NCBI GenBank assembly: GCA_028673005.1
Contig: CM054113.1
Span: 213,643,504-213,707,503 of the forward strand
Source: Tanypteryx hageni
Lineage: Eukaryota; Arthropoda; Insecta; Odonata; Petaluridae
Length of the DNA: 64,000 nt
Direction of reading: 5' to 3'
The notes below the pieces were generated by a model. The model was given only the letters and a program-made list of their open reading frames with translations. It was not told where the DNA came from and did no database searches. Shown here piece after piece: positions 10,516 to 22,970 of this stretch. Made by a program: the position numbers and the translations under genes. Each line of letters begins with the position of its first letter. Position 1 is the first letter of the stretch.

Positions 10516-12088
10516 AATAATTTTCTGATTTCAAAGTAAATACATTACTATACGATTATACTACGGTGAATCTGACGAAAAGCACTTCTGTACCACGGAA
10601 AATCTGTGTGCACTTCTGCTTGTGATATATTAAAATTGTATTGAAAGGGAAGTAGGCGGATTAATTCTTTCCAGAACTACTTGTTTTCTTTTCCGCTCGA
10701 TTACTCTTAAGTAATGGACAGTTGATCCAGACATAATAGCGTGTAAACAGTAACATTTATTAGATTTGTTTATTTAAAAAATACATGCAAAATGCAATTT
10801 CAGAAAGAGATTTTGACATTGTTTTTAGTATTTTAACCCTGATAATGCTCTATTAATTTGTTTTCCAATTTTTCTCCATCACTGATAAACTATGAACTAC
10901 AAGTGGTATTTATGGTATGAGAATTCCTTGGAATGACTAACACATACTGAAACATTTCCTACCAATATAAGTAATCAATTCGGGACGTCAACTTTGGGAA
11001 ACCATCCTGCATTAGTCCTGGTTTGGACTTCTTGTCATTTAAGAATAACCTTGAAACAAATTTTAATTTTGTGTTAAACTTGCCTGCAGGATATAATAAA
11101 ATTACCACATCGCGAATACCACCATAATTTTATAATCTTTTGCACATTCGTGCATTATTAAGAGACTTGAAGGCGCATGATACTTGAACTGAAGTAGCTT
11201 ATAAATATAAACTAATCTATTCTAATAATACAAGCATAAATGTGTTTGTTTGTGTATAACACAGACGTCATCAATGGCACTTTTTAACGCGTTTTCAACA
11301 AATTTCCCAATTAGGTGGAAGATTGAAATTTCGCAGGAATGTTTGACTTATTGTCAGATATAAAAATTAAATGACGAAAAATAAAACGCGAAAAAAGACT
11401 CGGGGTTGACTCCAGGGAGGCAATTTCCGTTTCCCGTGAGATAACATGTAAAAAGCTACTTTTTAAAGGCTTCTATTCTTTTGAAAATTTCAAATTAGAA
11501 AGAATTGACGTGCCATCTTGGAATTTAAACTGTGTTTTAGGAAAATTAATGAAGTTTTTTTCTATTCATCTTTTCTCGCCTACCGTTCGAAATCTCTCAC
11601 ATTAAACATTTGAATCACATATTTTGGAAAAATATCGGCTTTTAAACAGGATGTTGTCTTGTCGACCATGTCATTGTTAAACTTCGTGAATCAACTGTTG
11701 TCTCAACTCGCATACGTGTAATATATACCAGTGCATTCATTGCTTTAAATTATCATAGGATTTTTCGCAAAATTACGTAATCCTAATGGGACTGGGATTT
11801 AGTTTGGATTCTTTCGCTTATCTAAACGACTATATAGATGTAGAGTAAGAGAGAGGGGGATTATACAATAATTTAAATTCTAAACGTAGGATGATATGAA
11901 TTTTATGTATTTAATGAATTTGTGTAACAATAAATATCTTTATAATATTGTTTACACAATGAATAAATTGTTGACATATTTACATTACATTGATTATTGT
12001 AATTTGCCATTCAATGCTTAGAGGAGAAACACTCGTTTGTAATTTTGTTTGTTTACGCAACAAAAGCTTTATAATATCAATGTTTTTA
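10516..12088. other. AT-rich non-coding, nothing recognised
   Basis: No long frame, repeat array or RNA signature was identified over about 1.6 kb. Confidence 0.4.
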
Positions 12089-13008
12089 TTAACCATTAAA
12101 CGGAAAAGCGGGGTCATATTTGACCCCACTCAGTTGTTTTGCTTATTATTGTGAAAAGTTTTACTTGATGCAACTTCTCGATTTTTGTATTTCTTAATTT
12201 ACTACTAAGTTCCTTCTATGTGAATGAAAAATATTATAATTTGTTTCATATAAAAAGATAAATAATAAATGTAGGATTGTCGTCATTATTGACCTCACTT
12301 GCCTGGTAATGTTACCAAAAACCCACATGAGTTCTTTGTAATTTATTATGTATTTTTCATGCAATAGCATGTAAATAATACTTATATTCATAGGATAAAT
12401 AATATTATTGAGGTATTTTATTATTTTAGAGACTCCGTGGATAAAGTTGTGCATTCGAAATTTTATCTGTGGAAGCTTCTTGTCATTTTTCTGGTATTTT
12501 TGTAATTGATAATAGTTTGTTATTCTTTGATTTTCCATGGTCAGAAAGAAATATATATAATAATTATTGTCTCTATAGAACGAAGAAATTTATTACTACT
12601 TATTAATTGCAATAAATTGCTACCTTTTTATAAATGAAATACTAGGTATTTGACTTCCTTTATGTTGTTGTCTCTTTTCTTGTTCTTATCTTACCTGAAA
12701 AATGTCTTCCAACATCATGCCCGAAAAAGATAAAATTTGTATATCAAGCACCTCTGAAAGTTTCTTTAGTAGCCACTACAATTTCAGAAGGGCAAAAATG
12801 GACTTCACTTATGGGCGTGACAATGTGATCTTTGAACGTTCACTAATGTAGCAAATCTTCACATTTCTTCACATAGCAATATGTATGGTTAGGTCCTTCA
12901 TTTTAACCACTCTTTTCAGACTTCACTTCTCATATTGCCGATCGTGCAGGTATGCCCTACTTTACCCGTATCTTTAATTCTTATAGTTTTTTAACAACCT
13001 ACTATAAT

Positions 13009-13770
13009 AGGGCCGGCCACAGGGAGGTTGCAGCGGGCCCCGGGCTGTACATGGGGTCCCAGAAAAAGGAAAAGAAAAAGGAAAAAAGAAGAAAAAAGAA
13101 AAGAAAAAAAGAAAAACGAAAAAAGTGAAAATTTTTAATGAATTTAATTGGTTAAAATTAATTTCATTTTATAAACTCGACCTGAATTGTCCGCGCTAAA
13201 CGCCGAACTGGCCGAGTCTAACGCACAGCGAACACAAAGCGAATTTATCTTGATCGTACATACTGATTGGTTCATATTCAAATAATACTAATGACGAGAT
13301 GAGCGCAATAAAAACTGTCATTTTTATCTCGCGCGTTCCCGACGCCTATATTCATTTCTGTCAATCTGTAATCTAACGTCTTTGTCCGTTAAAATGAAAA
13401 CTATTAATTATTGTTCTGTTGTGCTCGTACTGCAAGTCTGTAAGCATCTCGTATACACGATATACGTTGTTTTTTGCTATTTTTACATACGTGTATAATG
13501 TATACTTTGTATATACGTTGACAAATAATAAAATAACTATTTGTGCTAACGATAGGAGTTGCCTACAGTTACTGTAAAGTAAGTATATTTTGTTAATGTG
13601 ATATAATGATTTTAATTTAATTATATGTATATATTTAGTTACTAAATGTCCAATATATTTTTTTACTTACTAAATTTTAGTACCCATAATGCCGATGCCA
13701 AGAAAATATCTCTCTGGGTGCCAGAAAAGAAAATTGGCTGAAGAGAAAAAGAAAGAGCCAAAAATTCAAA
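13009..13770 (+). mobile_element. 5' end of a ZMYM-type hAT element
   Basis: Starts with TAGGGCCGGCC and a following GGGCCCCGGG block, in the style of hAT ends. A low-complexity A/G run (13060-13130), an untranslated leader and a splice-acceptor-like TTTTACTTACTAAATTTTAG come just before an ATG at 13689. The first residues (PRKYLSGCQKRKLAEEKKK) match the basic N-terminus common to ZMYM/TTF-finger hAT transposases. The zinc finger, DDE core and 3' end are absent. Confidence 0.5.
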
Positions 13771-13892
13771 AAGTCATAACCAGAATTGTTTTCGTGGCTG
13801 CAAATGAGATAGACAGTGTGAGAGCAACCAAGAGGGGAAGATGCAAGATGTGTCACAGGAAAAGAGATAGGAATTCATACTCCATTAGTTGA
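13689..13892 (+). pseudogene. Chimeric TE frame: hAT N-terminus joined to piggyBac-like C-terminus
   Basis: Residues 1-28 read as the hAT N-terminal basic segment (SGCQKRKLAEEKK). Residues ~43-66 (RATKRGRCKMCHRKRDRNS) look like the start of the Cys-rich C-terminal zinc-binding domain of piggyBac transposases: basic pair, CxxC, then a Lys/Arg-rich spacer. The later Cys and His pairs are lost because a stop follows SYSIS. The frame is continuous across the junction near 13770. A gene fusion is possible, but a chance deletion join between two dead elements is more likely. No catalytic part is present, so no enzymatic function is expected. Confidence 0.4.
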
Positions 13893-13946
13893 GTTGCTAA
13901 CTATTTAAATATAAGGGGTAAAATCTGACCCCACTTGCCTGGTTAA

Positions 13947-15235
13947 GGTACAAATTAAGCTTGCACGTTTCAAGGTTAATACACATGTAAAGTTATTCAT
14001 ATATAAATACATTAAAATTCATTTTGTCGACGAAATTTGTTGACAAAATTTGTAACAAGACTGAAATGAATGGCATTTGATGAACTTTAATTGTCATTCA
14101 TTTCCGAATAGGAAAGAATTTGGAATCAAAATTTTACATTTTAAAGATACTAATAAATGATTTAAAAGAATGATAAAGGCGATAATTTAATTTAAATGAC
14201 TAAAAATCTATTCCTTCCCGTCATATTGACGGGCTTTCGCACTTGTCAATAAGAAATGGGATTTTAAACAAGTTATTTGAGTTCAAAATTGTGCAGATTC
14301 CTAGTAAATGAATGGCGGCCGCCCGAGCTGTGGTTAAAGAGTCGTCCGTCCGTCCAACGAGAACTATATCACTTTAGGCCCATTCATATCTCAGAGTAGA
14401 GAGCATTGAAACGGGAGCAGACGCCTTTTGCGCTCTTGTGCGAATCGCTTCTCGCGTGAATGGAACCGCCATTTCTTCCTATGAGGAAACTGCTTGGGGA
14501 CAATTTCACCGACAGCATATGACAACAGGAGAATATCGCAGCTCACAACCTTCAGCTCTCCTTCCGGTTTCCTTCAGTTCTTTCTACTTAAACCCTTGTT
14601 TCTCTATCTCTCGCGCAATCTTTCTCGACTTCTCTCTATGCGGAGCAAACGCACGAGCAAGAATACCTCAACTAATCCAACCGTGTCGAAAGATCCTTTA
14701 CGCGCTTAATAGTTCTAACCAAGCAATATTAAATACGTTTAACATTAACGTTATTATGTGCGACTATTCATTTAACTACTGATATTTCTCATATCGGACT
14801 CAATAAGCGTAATTTAAATTTTACCTTATTCAACGACCACCCCTCTTAATGACCGTTTGTGTGTACACTTCTTTTTAACGAGAAAATGTTTCATTTTTAG
14901 TTAAATTTGTTGTGCGCCATGAAAACTGTTCAAGGTGGGCAAAAAATTATACTGAATATGAAGCAATTTTTTTCATAAACTCTCTCTTAGAACTTCACAA
15001 GTTACCTTAGTTCAAGTAGTCTTGTTCGACACATTGGGCTTTAAATTGTAAGGGAGCGAGTGTCAAACCCGGAAATCCGGTTCGAATAGAGCCAATGTAT
15101 GTTTCCGGCTGATTCACCTTTTCTTACGCGCAATGAGTATTTGAGCGTTCGGATATACTACGTCGATACTTGGTCTGTATTCCGTCCTGGCGCCCTTCCC
15201 ATTCCGACTCATTCCACTCCCAGTGCAGAAGACCT
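13947..15235. other. Non-coding, nothing recognised
   Basis: AT-rich, with a CpG-containing patch at 14320-14700. The open frames there (71-114 codons) overlap in different frames and show no domain. Confidence 0.35.
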
Positions 15236-15475
15236 CGAGTTTGCCGTGCCGACTTCTCCCTCCCCCCCTCTCTTCCCCATCTCCTCCTCCCTCTCCCCCT
15301 CTCTCTCCTCTCCCTCTCTCTCCTCTTCCTCTCCCTCACTCTCCTGTCGACCCTTCCTTCCTTTGACCCCTTTCCCCATCACCACCTCTCCCTCATACTC
15401 TACCGTCGTCGAGGGCTTTCATCCGCTGACCGTCTATCCTCTCTATCTCTATCCTTCTCTATCATTGGCGGGCCA
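15236..15475. repeat. Pyrimidine-rich tract
   Basis: C/T-dominated with CTCTCCCTCTC runs. Several simultaneous open frames on both strands are a consequence of composition. Confidence 0.75.
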
Positions 15476-18400
15476 GTAAGGTGCAGAAAAACGCGTCGCC
15501 TAAGTTGCATCGATCACAAATGTCCTTCGGCTTTCGTTCGATAAAAAGCGAGATTGTGACGCCGTGGCATTCGTCCCCCTAATCACGCCCTCGTTACCAA
15601 TCGTCGCCCCTCATCGACACGCGACTAGATAAGGCGATGTTCGCCGCGGCTGCTCTCTACCAATCAGCAGCCCTCTATAATCTTGTTTCATTCCATACCG
15701 CGCAATTCCGCACCCTCTTTTGGGTCCTTCTTCCCGCGAAGAAATGTGCTCCCTTCTCAGAATTTTCAACAGATCCAGGTGCAGGAATATAATCGATCCA
15801 AATATCCTACGATCTTTCCTTAATTTACTTTGTCGACTCGGGCGACATTATTGTCTTTCTTTTTTCCTCCATATTCCATCACTGCCCGCTGGACATCTGC
15901 GCAATTTCCGCCCTTATGACGATTTGCGGTCGATGTACCGCATTGTTTAATTATTTATTAACAACTTTATGTTCCTGTTTATGTTTAATGTATTACTTTA
16001 ATAATTTATGACATGCGGTGTGCTATTATTTCCAATGTAAAGGAGTTTGTGCTCTTTTGTGATCAAATGAGTAAACAAACAACTAAATTACGGATAAATA
16101 ACTAAATGAAAATATACAAAATAAATAAATAACCTGGTGAATAAATATCACCGGTGACGGAGTACGTCGTTTCTCCAAAAGAAAAATGAACCTTACGTTA
16201 GATCCCTGAATGCGGTTTGAGTCCGTTCAAGCCTACCTTCCGAACCAACAGACGATCACGAACATATTTAGGCATTTCATCCTTTCCCTTCAATATTCCT
16301 TTCGCTTAATTTCGTGTTTTTTTCTCTCGATATTTCCAAATTCCACAGTCTCCACCAAACCCTTCTCCCAAAAATATCCCAGTATTTTATCAACCGCCAA
16401 CTCGGATCTGATTTCGACGAACGAGATTTTTTTAGATGGAGAGCATGTGCCGGAGATCCTCTCATTTCCGCGCAATCGCCGTTTCTTGTACTTTTATACT
16501 CGCACGTCGGTGTGCAATGGACCTAAGTGACTGCTTTCGATTGATCAAAACACGTTTGATCCACTCACGTCTTCAAAAATTTACGAACTTGAATTGAGGT
16601 AAATTTTCTCGAGGATCAAGAATTGGTTATAAAATGTCCACACAACTTCATTGATCGATAGCAGCCGTAATTAAAATAACTGAATAGAACAATGTATTCA
16701 ATGTTTTGATAGTAAATTATAATTCATTTTATTTCGCAAATTAATTGAAGAAAACTTTTAAATGACCAGGGATAAAAATTATATTTGACCAGAAATCTAT
16801 TCCACGAATTATTGACAATCCCGTACCAATGAACTTATACTTTCATTCATTCACATGAGTGTTAACATTTGGTTTATTCTCCGGGTATCAAAAGAATTAA
16901 TATTATATTTTTACAGCCAATATTATAGCTTTTAAAAATACCAAATTTCCAAACTTGAAAACTAAATCTATCATAAATTCAAGTCATAGGATGATTAATC
17001 CTTTGAAATTAATACAGGAAAATTCTTGGACCTTTATGCCATTTAATACCGCGCGACAGGCGCAGAAGCCATGAAAGAATTCGAGCTTATGTTTCTCATT
17101 TTCCTCTTTTCCTCTAGATTTTTTTCTTACTCTCTGTCCCCCATTCTTTAATTTTACGTCGATTTTTCTCCTTTCTGTCAGAGATTGATGGTTTCTCTAA
17201 CAAAAAATAGGATTTTTCCGTACAGCTACTCCATCAATCATCGCCTGCGATGATGCTATCGATGGAACCTATCCTTTTCGCATTTATTCCTTAACGTCTA
17301 TGATGATGATGGTGATGATCATGATACAGATATGCAGAAAGACGACGGTATTAGAATATTATGGAACACGCTTCGATGAAAATCAAAGTGCCGGAAACGA
17401 TTTAGGCGAAGAAATTCGTACTAATTTTGTGCATCCATAGTGCATAAGAAATACAGAAAATTAGGTCTAATAAATGGTGCTACATTCGCGTAATAGAACA
17501 TTACAAATAGCTTTATGTGTTGTTATAGTATGCGGGAGAAATTTGACGGTTGTCTCTAAAAATAGTGATGTATAAATCATACGAACATTTTATGTATGGA
17601 TTCATAAAGATTTGCTCGGACAAATACAAAGTAATAGCAGTTGATTAATAGAAAATTAGCAGTACGGTGAATGTGTCGAACTTTTCGTGGGAAATAGAAA
17701 TCATGAATGATAATAGTACATTGCGTTCATTAGTTTATTAGGCATAATGGTGTATCCCAGTGTTAGCAATGCTTACATTTGATACAGTGAGACGTGATAA
17801 ATTCTGCAAACGGAAGCAAATTTTCACTTCTGCACTACCAAATAATTTTTAAATTGAAACGTGAGGTAATAATTACATATCATCATCTATTATACAAATT
17901 TAAGGAGCAACCATAAAAGACATATTCTACAATCAATCAGCGCAATCGAGCAAAACCAACGTTGTATGTGGGAATTAAATTCTAAATGCATTCCATTTTT
18001 ACATTCATAAATTTCAATTTCTGTTTAAAACGCTTCATTGAACAGACCACCCATTCAATTAAGTTTCATGATTGACTTAGCGCAACCTCAATGTGGATCA
18101 AATCGTTGACACATTACAATAACTCATCAATTGATAAAGGCATGGGTGGAAATTATTCTCATTATTTACCACTCTGCGCGGATCAGTTAAAAGGTGGCTG
18201 ATCTCAGAGAATGATATTCGCCCACGTTGAGATTAATACGCTTTCGTTCGAATTAGTAGCCTCGTTTACACTGGTCGTTATCTCAAGTTGAGCTCTCTCT
18301 CTCTCTCTCTCACTATCTCTATCTCAAACAGTGACTCAGCAAAACCATGTGAATGGGATAACAGGATCTTCCTCTCTCTGTATGCAGAAGTGTTCCTAAC

Positions 18401-19259
18401 TCCTTATCAAAACAACCGAATTCGGAGAGCGTAAATGTAAAAATAGTTCAGCCAAAAAAACGTTACTGTTGTGCATTACTAATCAGTGTACAATAAGGGA
18501 ATTATCTTACTGCCGAGTAGCAACATTTTGTCAAATTTAATTTATGTAACCATGAGTTTCTTTCAAAATAATCTCTAAATTACTTTAATGTGACAATTTG
18601 GAAACCTTTCAAAATAATTATGAGTACATAGTTTTATGGAAATTTTACTGGAAAAATAATTCACTTTAATATAAAAAACTTAATTCTGAAAAGGACATAT
18701 TGGAAAATTAATTAAGCAAGTTGGAGTGAGCGTCCATAATTTAGAATGTCGCAAACACGATAAGGTTTCTCGTTCTCACTTGTTATTCCTCTAGTATTTT
18801 TATTTAAGGAGAAATTAATTAAACATATAGGCATAGAAACGGATTTTAACGACCAGCAGTTATAGTTTTAAAAGAAAAAAAGAATAATTCTTTCTCAATA
18901 GCACATTAATACAAACCAAACCCCACGGGATCGCTTCTTACCAAAAAATAAAAACATATCTTAAATCTTTGAATTTAAAAGAGGAACGCGTTGGAGTCCG
19001 TATCAATTGGAAAGAGTCGCGACCGAGGAGCAAACTTTTTCCTCCCATTCCCACACCCTCCCCGCTTTCCTTACTTTCTCAACCGAGAAACGGCGACAAA
19101 AACGTCTTCCGCCAGGACAGAGTGCGCAAGCGAGGAAACACGGAAAAACAGCGAGAGAAGAAAACTCAAGTAACTTCCGCAGAACGAGTCGCAAATGTTT
19201 TTCCGCAGGGAGAAGCCATAAACTCTTTCAATGTTTTCATGCAAAGAGGTGGAGTTAGA
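15476..19259. other. Non-coding; short CpG-rich patch then AT-rich DNA
   Basis: 15480-15760 is richer in G+C and CpG than its surroundings. A short (CT)n lies at about 18295-18312. The rest is AT-rich, with no gene, RNA or repeat family recognised. Confidence 0.35.
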
Positions 19260-19276
19260 GGAGGAGGAGAGAGAGA

Positions 19277-19334
<58 letters not shown>

Positions 19335-19347
19335 TAGATAGATAGAG
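19260..19347. repeat. (GA)n/(GATA)n microsatellite
   Basis: A long AG run followed by three to four GATA units. It generates the open frames of poly Arg-Glu on one strand and poly Ser-Leu on the other. Confidence 0.97.
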
Positions 19348-22149
19348 GGAGTACGAAAAAAAGAATTCTTAAAGCAATCGTTTTCTCCCAGTGAGAAACT
19401 CATCCAAGAATAATGTAACCGGATGAACAAAATATTGGTCTTCATTCTAGCTCTATCTCTCTCTCTCTCTGTCTGCGTTTTCGAAAGCGTCATGAGAATG
19501 AAAGATATTCGATACAGAGGGTAAGGGGGATTGAGAGGAGAATGAGAGGGAGGGAGTGAGCATGAGAGAGAGACGAAGAATACTGCGGAAAAGAAGCGAA
19601 GCCATAATACGCTCCGCAATTATGGCGACAAATAGCGAAAACATATATCCCTTACCCCCTCCATGAGTTTTCGCCTTCTCCGCCCTCTCCTCCTCTTCCA
19701 CGTTAATTCCATTACGGTCTTCGTATTACGGAAAGGTTAACGAGGAGAAATAATAATAAAAATAAAATACGGGATGAAAGGATAAAAAATCGGAGACGGA
19801 TGTTGCGTCGATGCGAGTCCGCTCCCCTCATCAAACTTCTCATCCGCAGTATTGTCCATTTCATAATTGCGACCGCCTACTCGCGCAAAATTGAAAACCG
19901 GGTAATTTTTTTATGCGTGGACAATGCAGGATTCGAAGAAAGAAGTGACGGGAATAGGGTGGATCGCTTTGGCGTTCATTCCATTCCATCCAGTGAGGAG
20001 GATATGGTAGGGGAGAGGGGGAAAGAGGATAAATGAACTCTCCGGGAAGAGTAGATCCGATAGAGTTGTCCGCTCGGGCAGTACACAACGCTGGAATACA
20101 CAAAGGCTAAGCCGAACTCTGAAGGAGGAAAAGAGAGAGAGAGAAAGGGAAGGGGTTAAGGAGTGGTCGGCAATGGGAATGGACTTTACGTGTAATTTCG
20201 GTGACCGAGGTTCATTTCATTTTCCGGTCCGCTTGGTAAACTTTCTCATGTATTGCAAAATAAATAAAGGGCGGTGCGGGAGATAGAGAGAGAAAGAAAG
20301 AGTGAGGGAGGTAGTTAGAGGTCAACGTCGGATAGAGGTTGATCGTTGCCCGAGGGAAAGACTCGCGAGGTATACGCAAGCCTGCCAGCTCAAATTGTAT
20401 TTATATAGAGAGAAAATCCCTTAACTTTCGCAAAACAAAATTAATGGCATCTGATTCTCGGGCTAAAGGCGAAATATTCAATCAGAATGGACGAACTTGG
20501 GTAATAAGCTATTCGAACTCTCTCTTGAAAATCCCATCCACTTGTTGCGAATATTTGAAACTGAAGAAATAAAATACCAAAGGATTTATAAAAAATAATT
20601 AAAGGAGAACTTTTTAATTTGAAAAACTAATGAAGCGTTTTATAATATCGCATCCAAAATGAATGCAAAGTAAAATTTAGATGGTGCTTTCAGCATTCTC
20701 TTTTTAGATTAGCTCCATTTATAAAAGTCATCCATGAATGCTTGCTGGCAATGTGTGCATATGCGTACAGCCATCCCTTCTAAACTATTATTGTTTCCCA
20801 TCGCCCATAAATAAAGATAAGAGAGGTTTGACATCGGACAGAGATATTCGTTGATCCTTGTATTAACACGGTAGCAAACAAGAATTTTAACTGCAGCCGT
20901 CCATTACTCAGAATATAATTTCTAAAATTGGAAGCTTTAAAGCTAAGAAGCTTTTTAACATACGTTAATGCCCTTGTTGTGCCAAAAATTTTTGTAGTCA
21001 TTTGCGATAGATACACTTTTAACCGATGTCATAATTTCCTAAAAAGAACATTAACCATTGTAAACAATAATACGACTATTCTGAGTACAAGCATTTGTGT
21101 CTTCCTCCAATATTGATTATTTTTTTTATTTTTACAACTTTAAGTATATATATATATATACACATATTATACATATACACAAATCTTATTGTGATCCCTG
21201 ATATTCCTACAGAAAACAATCCTATCCGCTCTTTCTTACAGTCGATATCCCAAATTTAATCGTCGTATTTGTGCTTTCAGTATTATGTTAGAATTCTGAT
21301 TATTTATAATACACTCAATCACAGTGCGTGATGCAATTAGTGTTTTGTATACAGTAAAGTCTTACACATTATCGAAAGAAAATATAGGTGATGATGTTTT
21401 TATAATATGCGTGATGTTGAAAATTAGAGTAAGTTTACTTATATGATAAAGGGAATAAACTTGATGTTAATAAAAATGAGAAAATATATTTCCGTATCTG
21501 AATTTTTCTTCAACACGAATAATTTTTGTTGATTAGTTGCTGGTAAAACTGGTCAACCGAAAGTGGGTGTTTACTCTTGTAATTTTCCGTTTTTTGAGAT
21601 ATTTGCTTTAATATTTGATAAATGTAAACACGTGCTGGGATAAAATTTGTAGGTAATTTAATTTTCTACAACCTTTGTTTGAAACAATTTCCCATATAAT
21701 ACATTGTTGAACAGATATTTTAAAAACTAAATTTTTTAGCTGCCACCACCACACCACCTACCGACGACTATTGTAAATACATAACGCTCCTTTTTATTTT
21801 CTTAATTGTCGGAGCTTCGGGGCTATATCCAATATCAGAAGGCTACAGTTTGAATTTATTTTTGTTCTTTGTGAAGTCTAAATTTTTCTCGCAGTTCCAT
21901 AAAATATTTATTATCATTTAACCTATTTGGAACTATTAGAAATATTACAGGTATGGAGAAAGTCATGTGGTACCACAAGATTTTTTGAAGATCTCTCAGC
22001 AACCAATTGACCGATTTTGATGAATTCTCCAATAATATCAATGTTTTGATGAAACATTTTCGAGGCTAAAATGGATAAAATCGGTCTGCAGGGTCAAGGA
22101 TCGTAATGTAAGGGCTATCTAAATTTCACGATTTCGAGGGATCCCCATG
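19348..22149. other. Non-coding with purine-rich blocks
   Basis: G/A-rich blocks lie at 19515-19580 and 20125-20310, and a short TA run at 21144-21162. Frames of up to 78 codons have no recognisable domain. Confidence 0.35.
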
Positions 22150-22639
22150 GAATTTTAGGTGATGTCCGTCTGCCCGTACCCATTTATCAGGTAAGATCTG
22201 ACTGAACCGATTTTAGCCAAATTTGGTAAGTACATAGAATCTTTAACATAAATTCATGACCAAAATAACATATTTTGACAGGATCGACCAAGCAGGGGTG
22301 CCACAATTGCAAAATAAACCTTTTCTGTAGTTATGCTTTTATAAGGAATTAGCAAAAGCGATTTCAACCAAATATGGTACATAGAATCTTCACATATATA
22401 CATGACCAAAATGACATATTTGGACAATTGCAAAATAAATCTTTTCTGTAATTATGCTTTTGGAAGGAATTGGCTGAACCGATTTCAACGAAATTTTATA
22501 TGAAGGAGTTGTGCCAAATAAAAAAACAAAAGCAAGATTTTTAGTATAGATATAGATCTCAGGGCTACCACAGTAAAAGTAATAAACAATTTCTTTTTAC
22601 AAGTATTTGTGTAGAACTGCCCGCATCAATTTTAACCAA

Positions 22640-22685
<46 letters not shown>

Positions 22686-22970
22686 ATTATATACAAAACC
22701 AAAATAGCATATTTGGACCTCAGATGATCAGGGGTGTCACAATTACAAATTTAACTCTTTCAATAATTATGGATTTGGAAGGAATTGGCTTGACGGATAT
22801 CAACTAAATTTTATATATAAGATTTGTACAACATACCATAATGAAATCAAGATGTTTAAAGTGGAGATAAAGGGCAGGGCTACTACAGTAAAAAGTTAAA
22901 TAATTTTTCTTTTATACGTATTTCTAGAGAACTGATTGCATGGATTTTAATCAAATACCATGGTATGGGT
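22150..22970 (+). repeat. Dispersed repeat, copy 2
   Basis: Collinear with 9200-10100: the same series GAACCGATTT..CCAAATTTGGTA, CATATTT, GGATCGACCAAGCAGGGGTG, CCACAATTGC, TATGCTTTTGGAAGGAATTG, then GTACAACATACCATAATGAAAT. It carries a (TA)n expansion at 22644-22677 that copy 1 lacks, and no MITE. Both copies are on the same strand, 13 kb apart. Confidence 0.75.

Larger units (their letters stand above)
12093..13942 (+). mobile_element. piggyBac-like relic, TTAA-flanked
   Basis: The left end is TTAA (12089-12092) followed by CCATTAAACGG and GCGGGGTCATATTTGACCCC. The reverse complement of the right end is TTAA (13943-13946), CCAGGCAAG, TGGGGTCAGATTTTACCCC. The matching GGGGTCA(N)ATTT(N)ACCCC inverted ends next to TTAA are typical of piggyBac elements. 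A cysteine-rich piggyBac-like C-terminus sits just inside the right end, in the expected orientation. The transposase core is not visible. A third end-like motif at about 12285-12312 suggests an internal end or a nested copy, and a hAT 5' end occupies 13009-13770. Confidence 0.6.

Noticed and set aside
12194..12538. 114-codon minus-strand frame within the piggyBac relic
   Set aside because: Opposite in direction to the piggyBac tail, with no transposase motifs; likely chance in AT-rich DNA.
19071..19619. 182-codon minus-strand frame
   Set aside because: It spans a (GA)n/(GATA)n microsatellite; the middle is poly Ser-Leu and no domain is visible.
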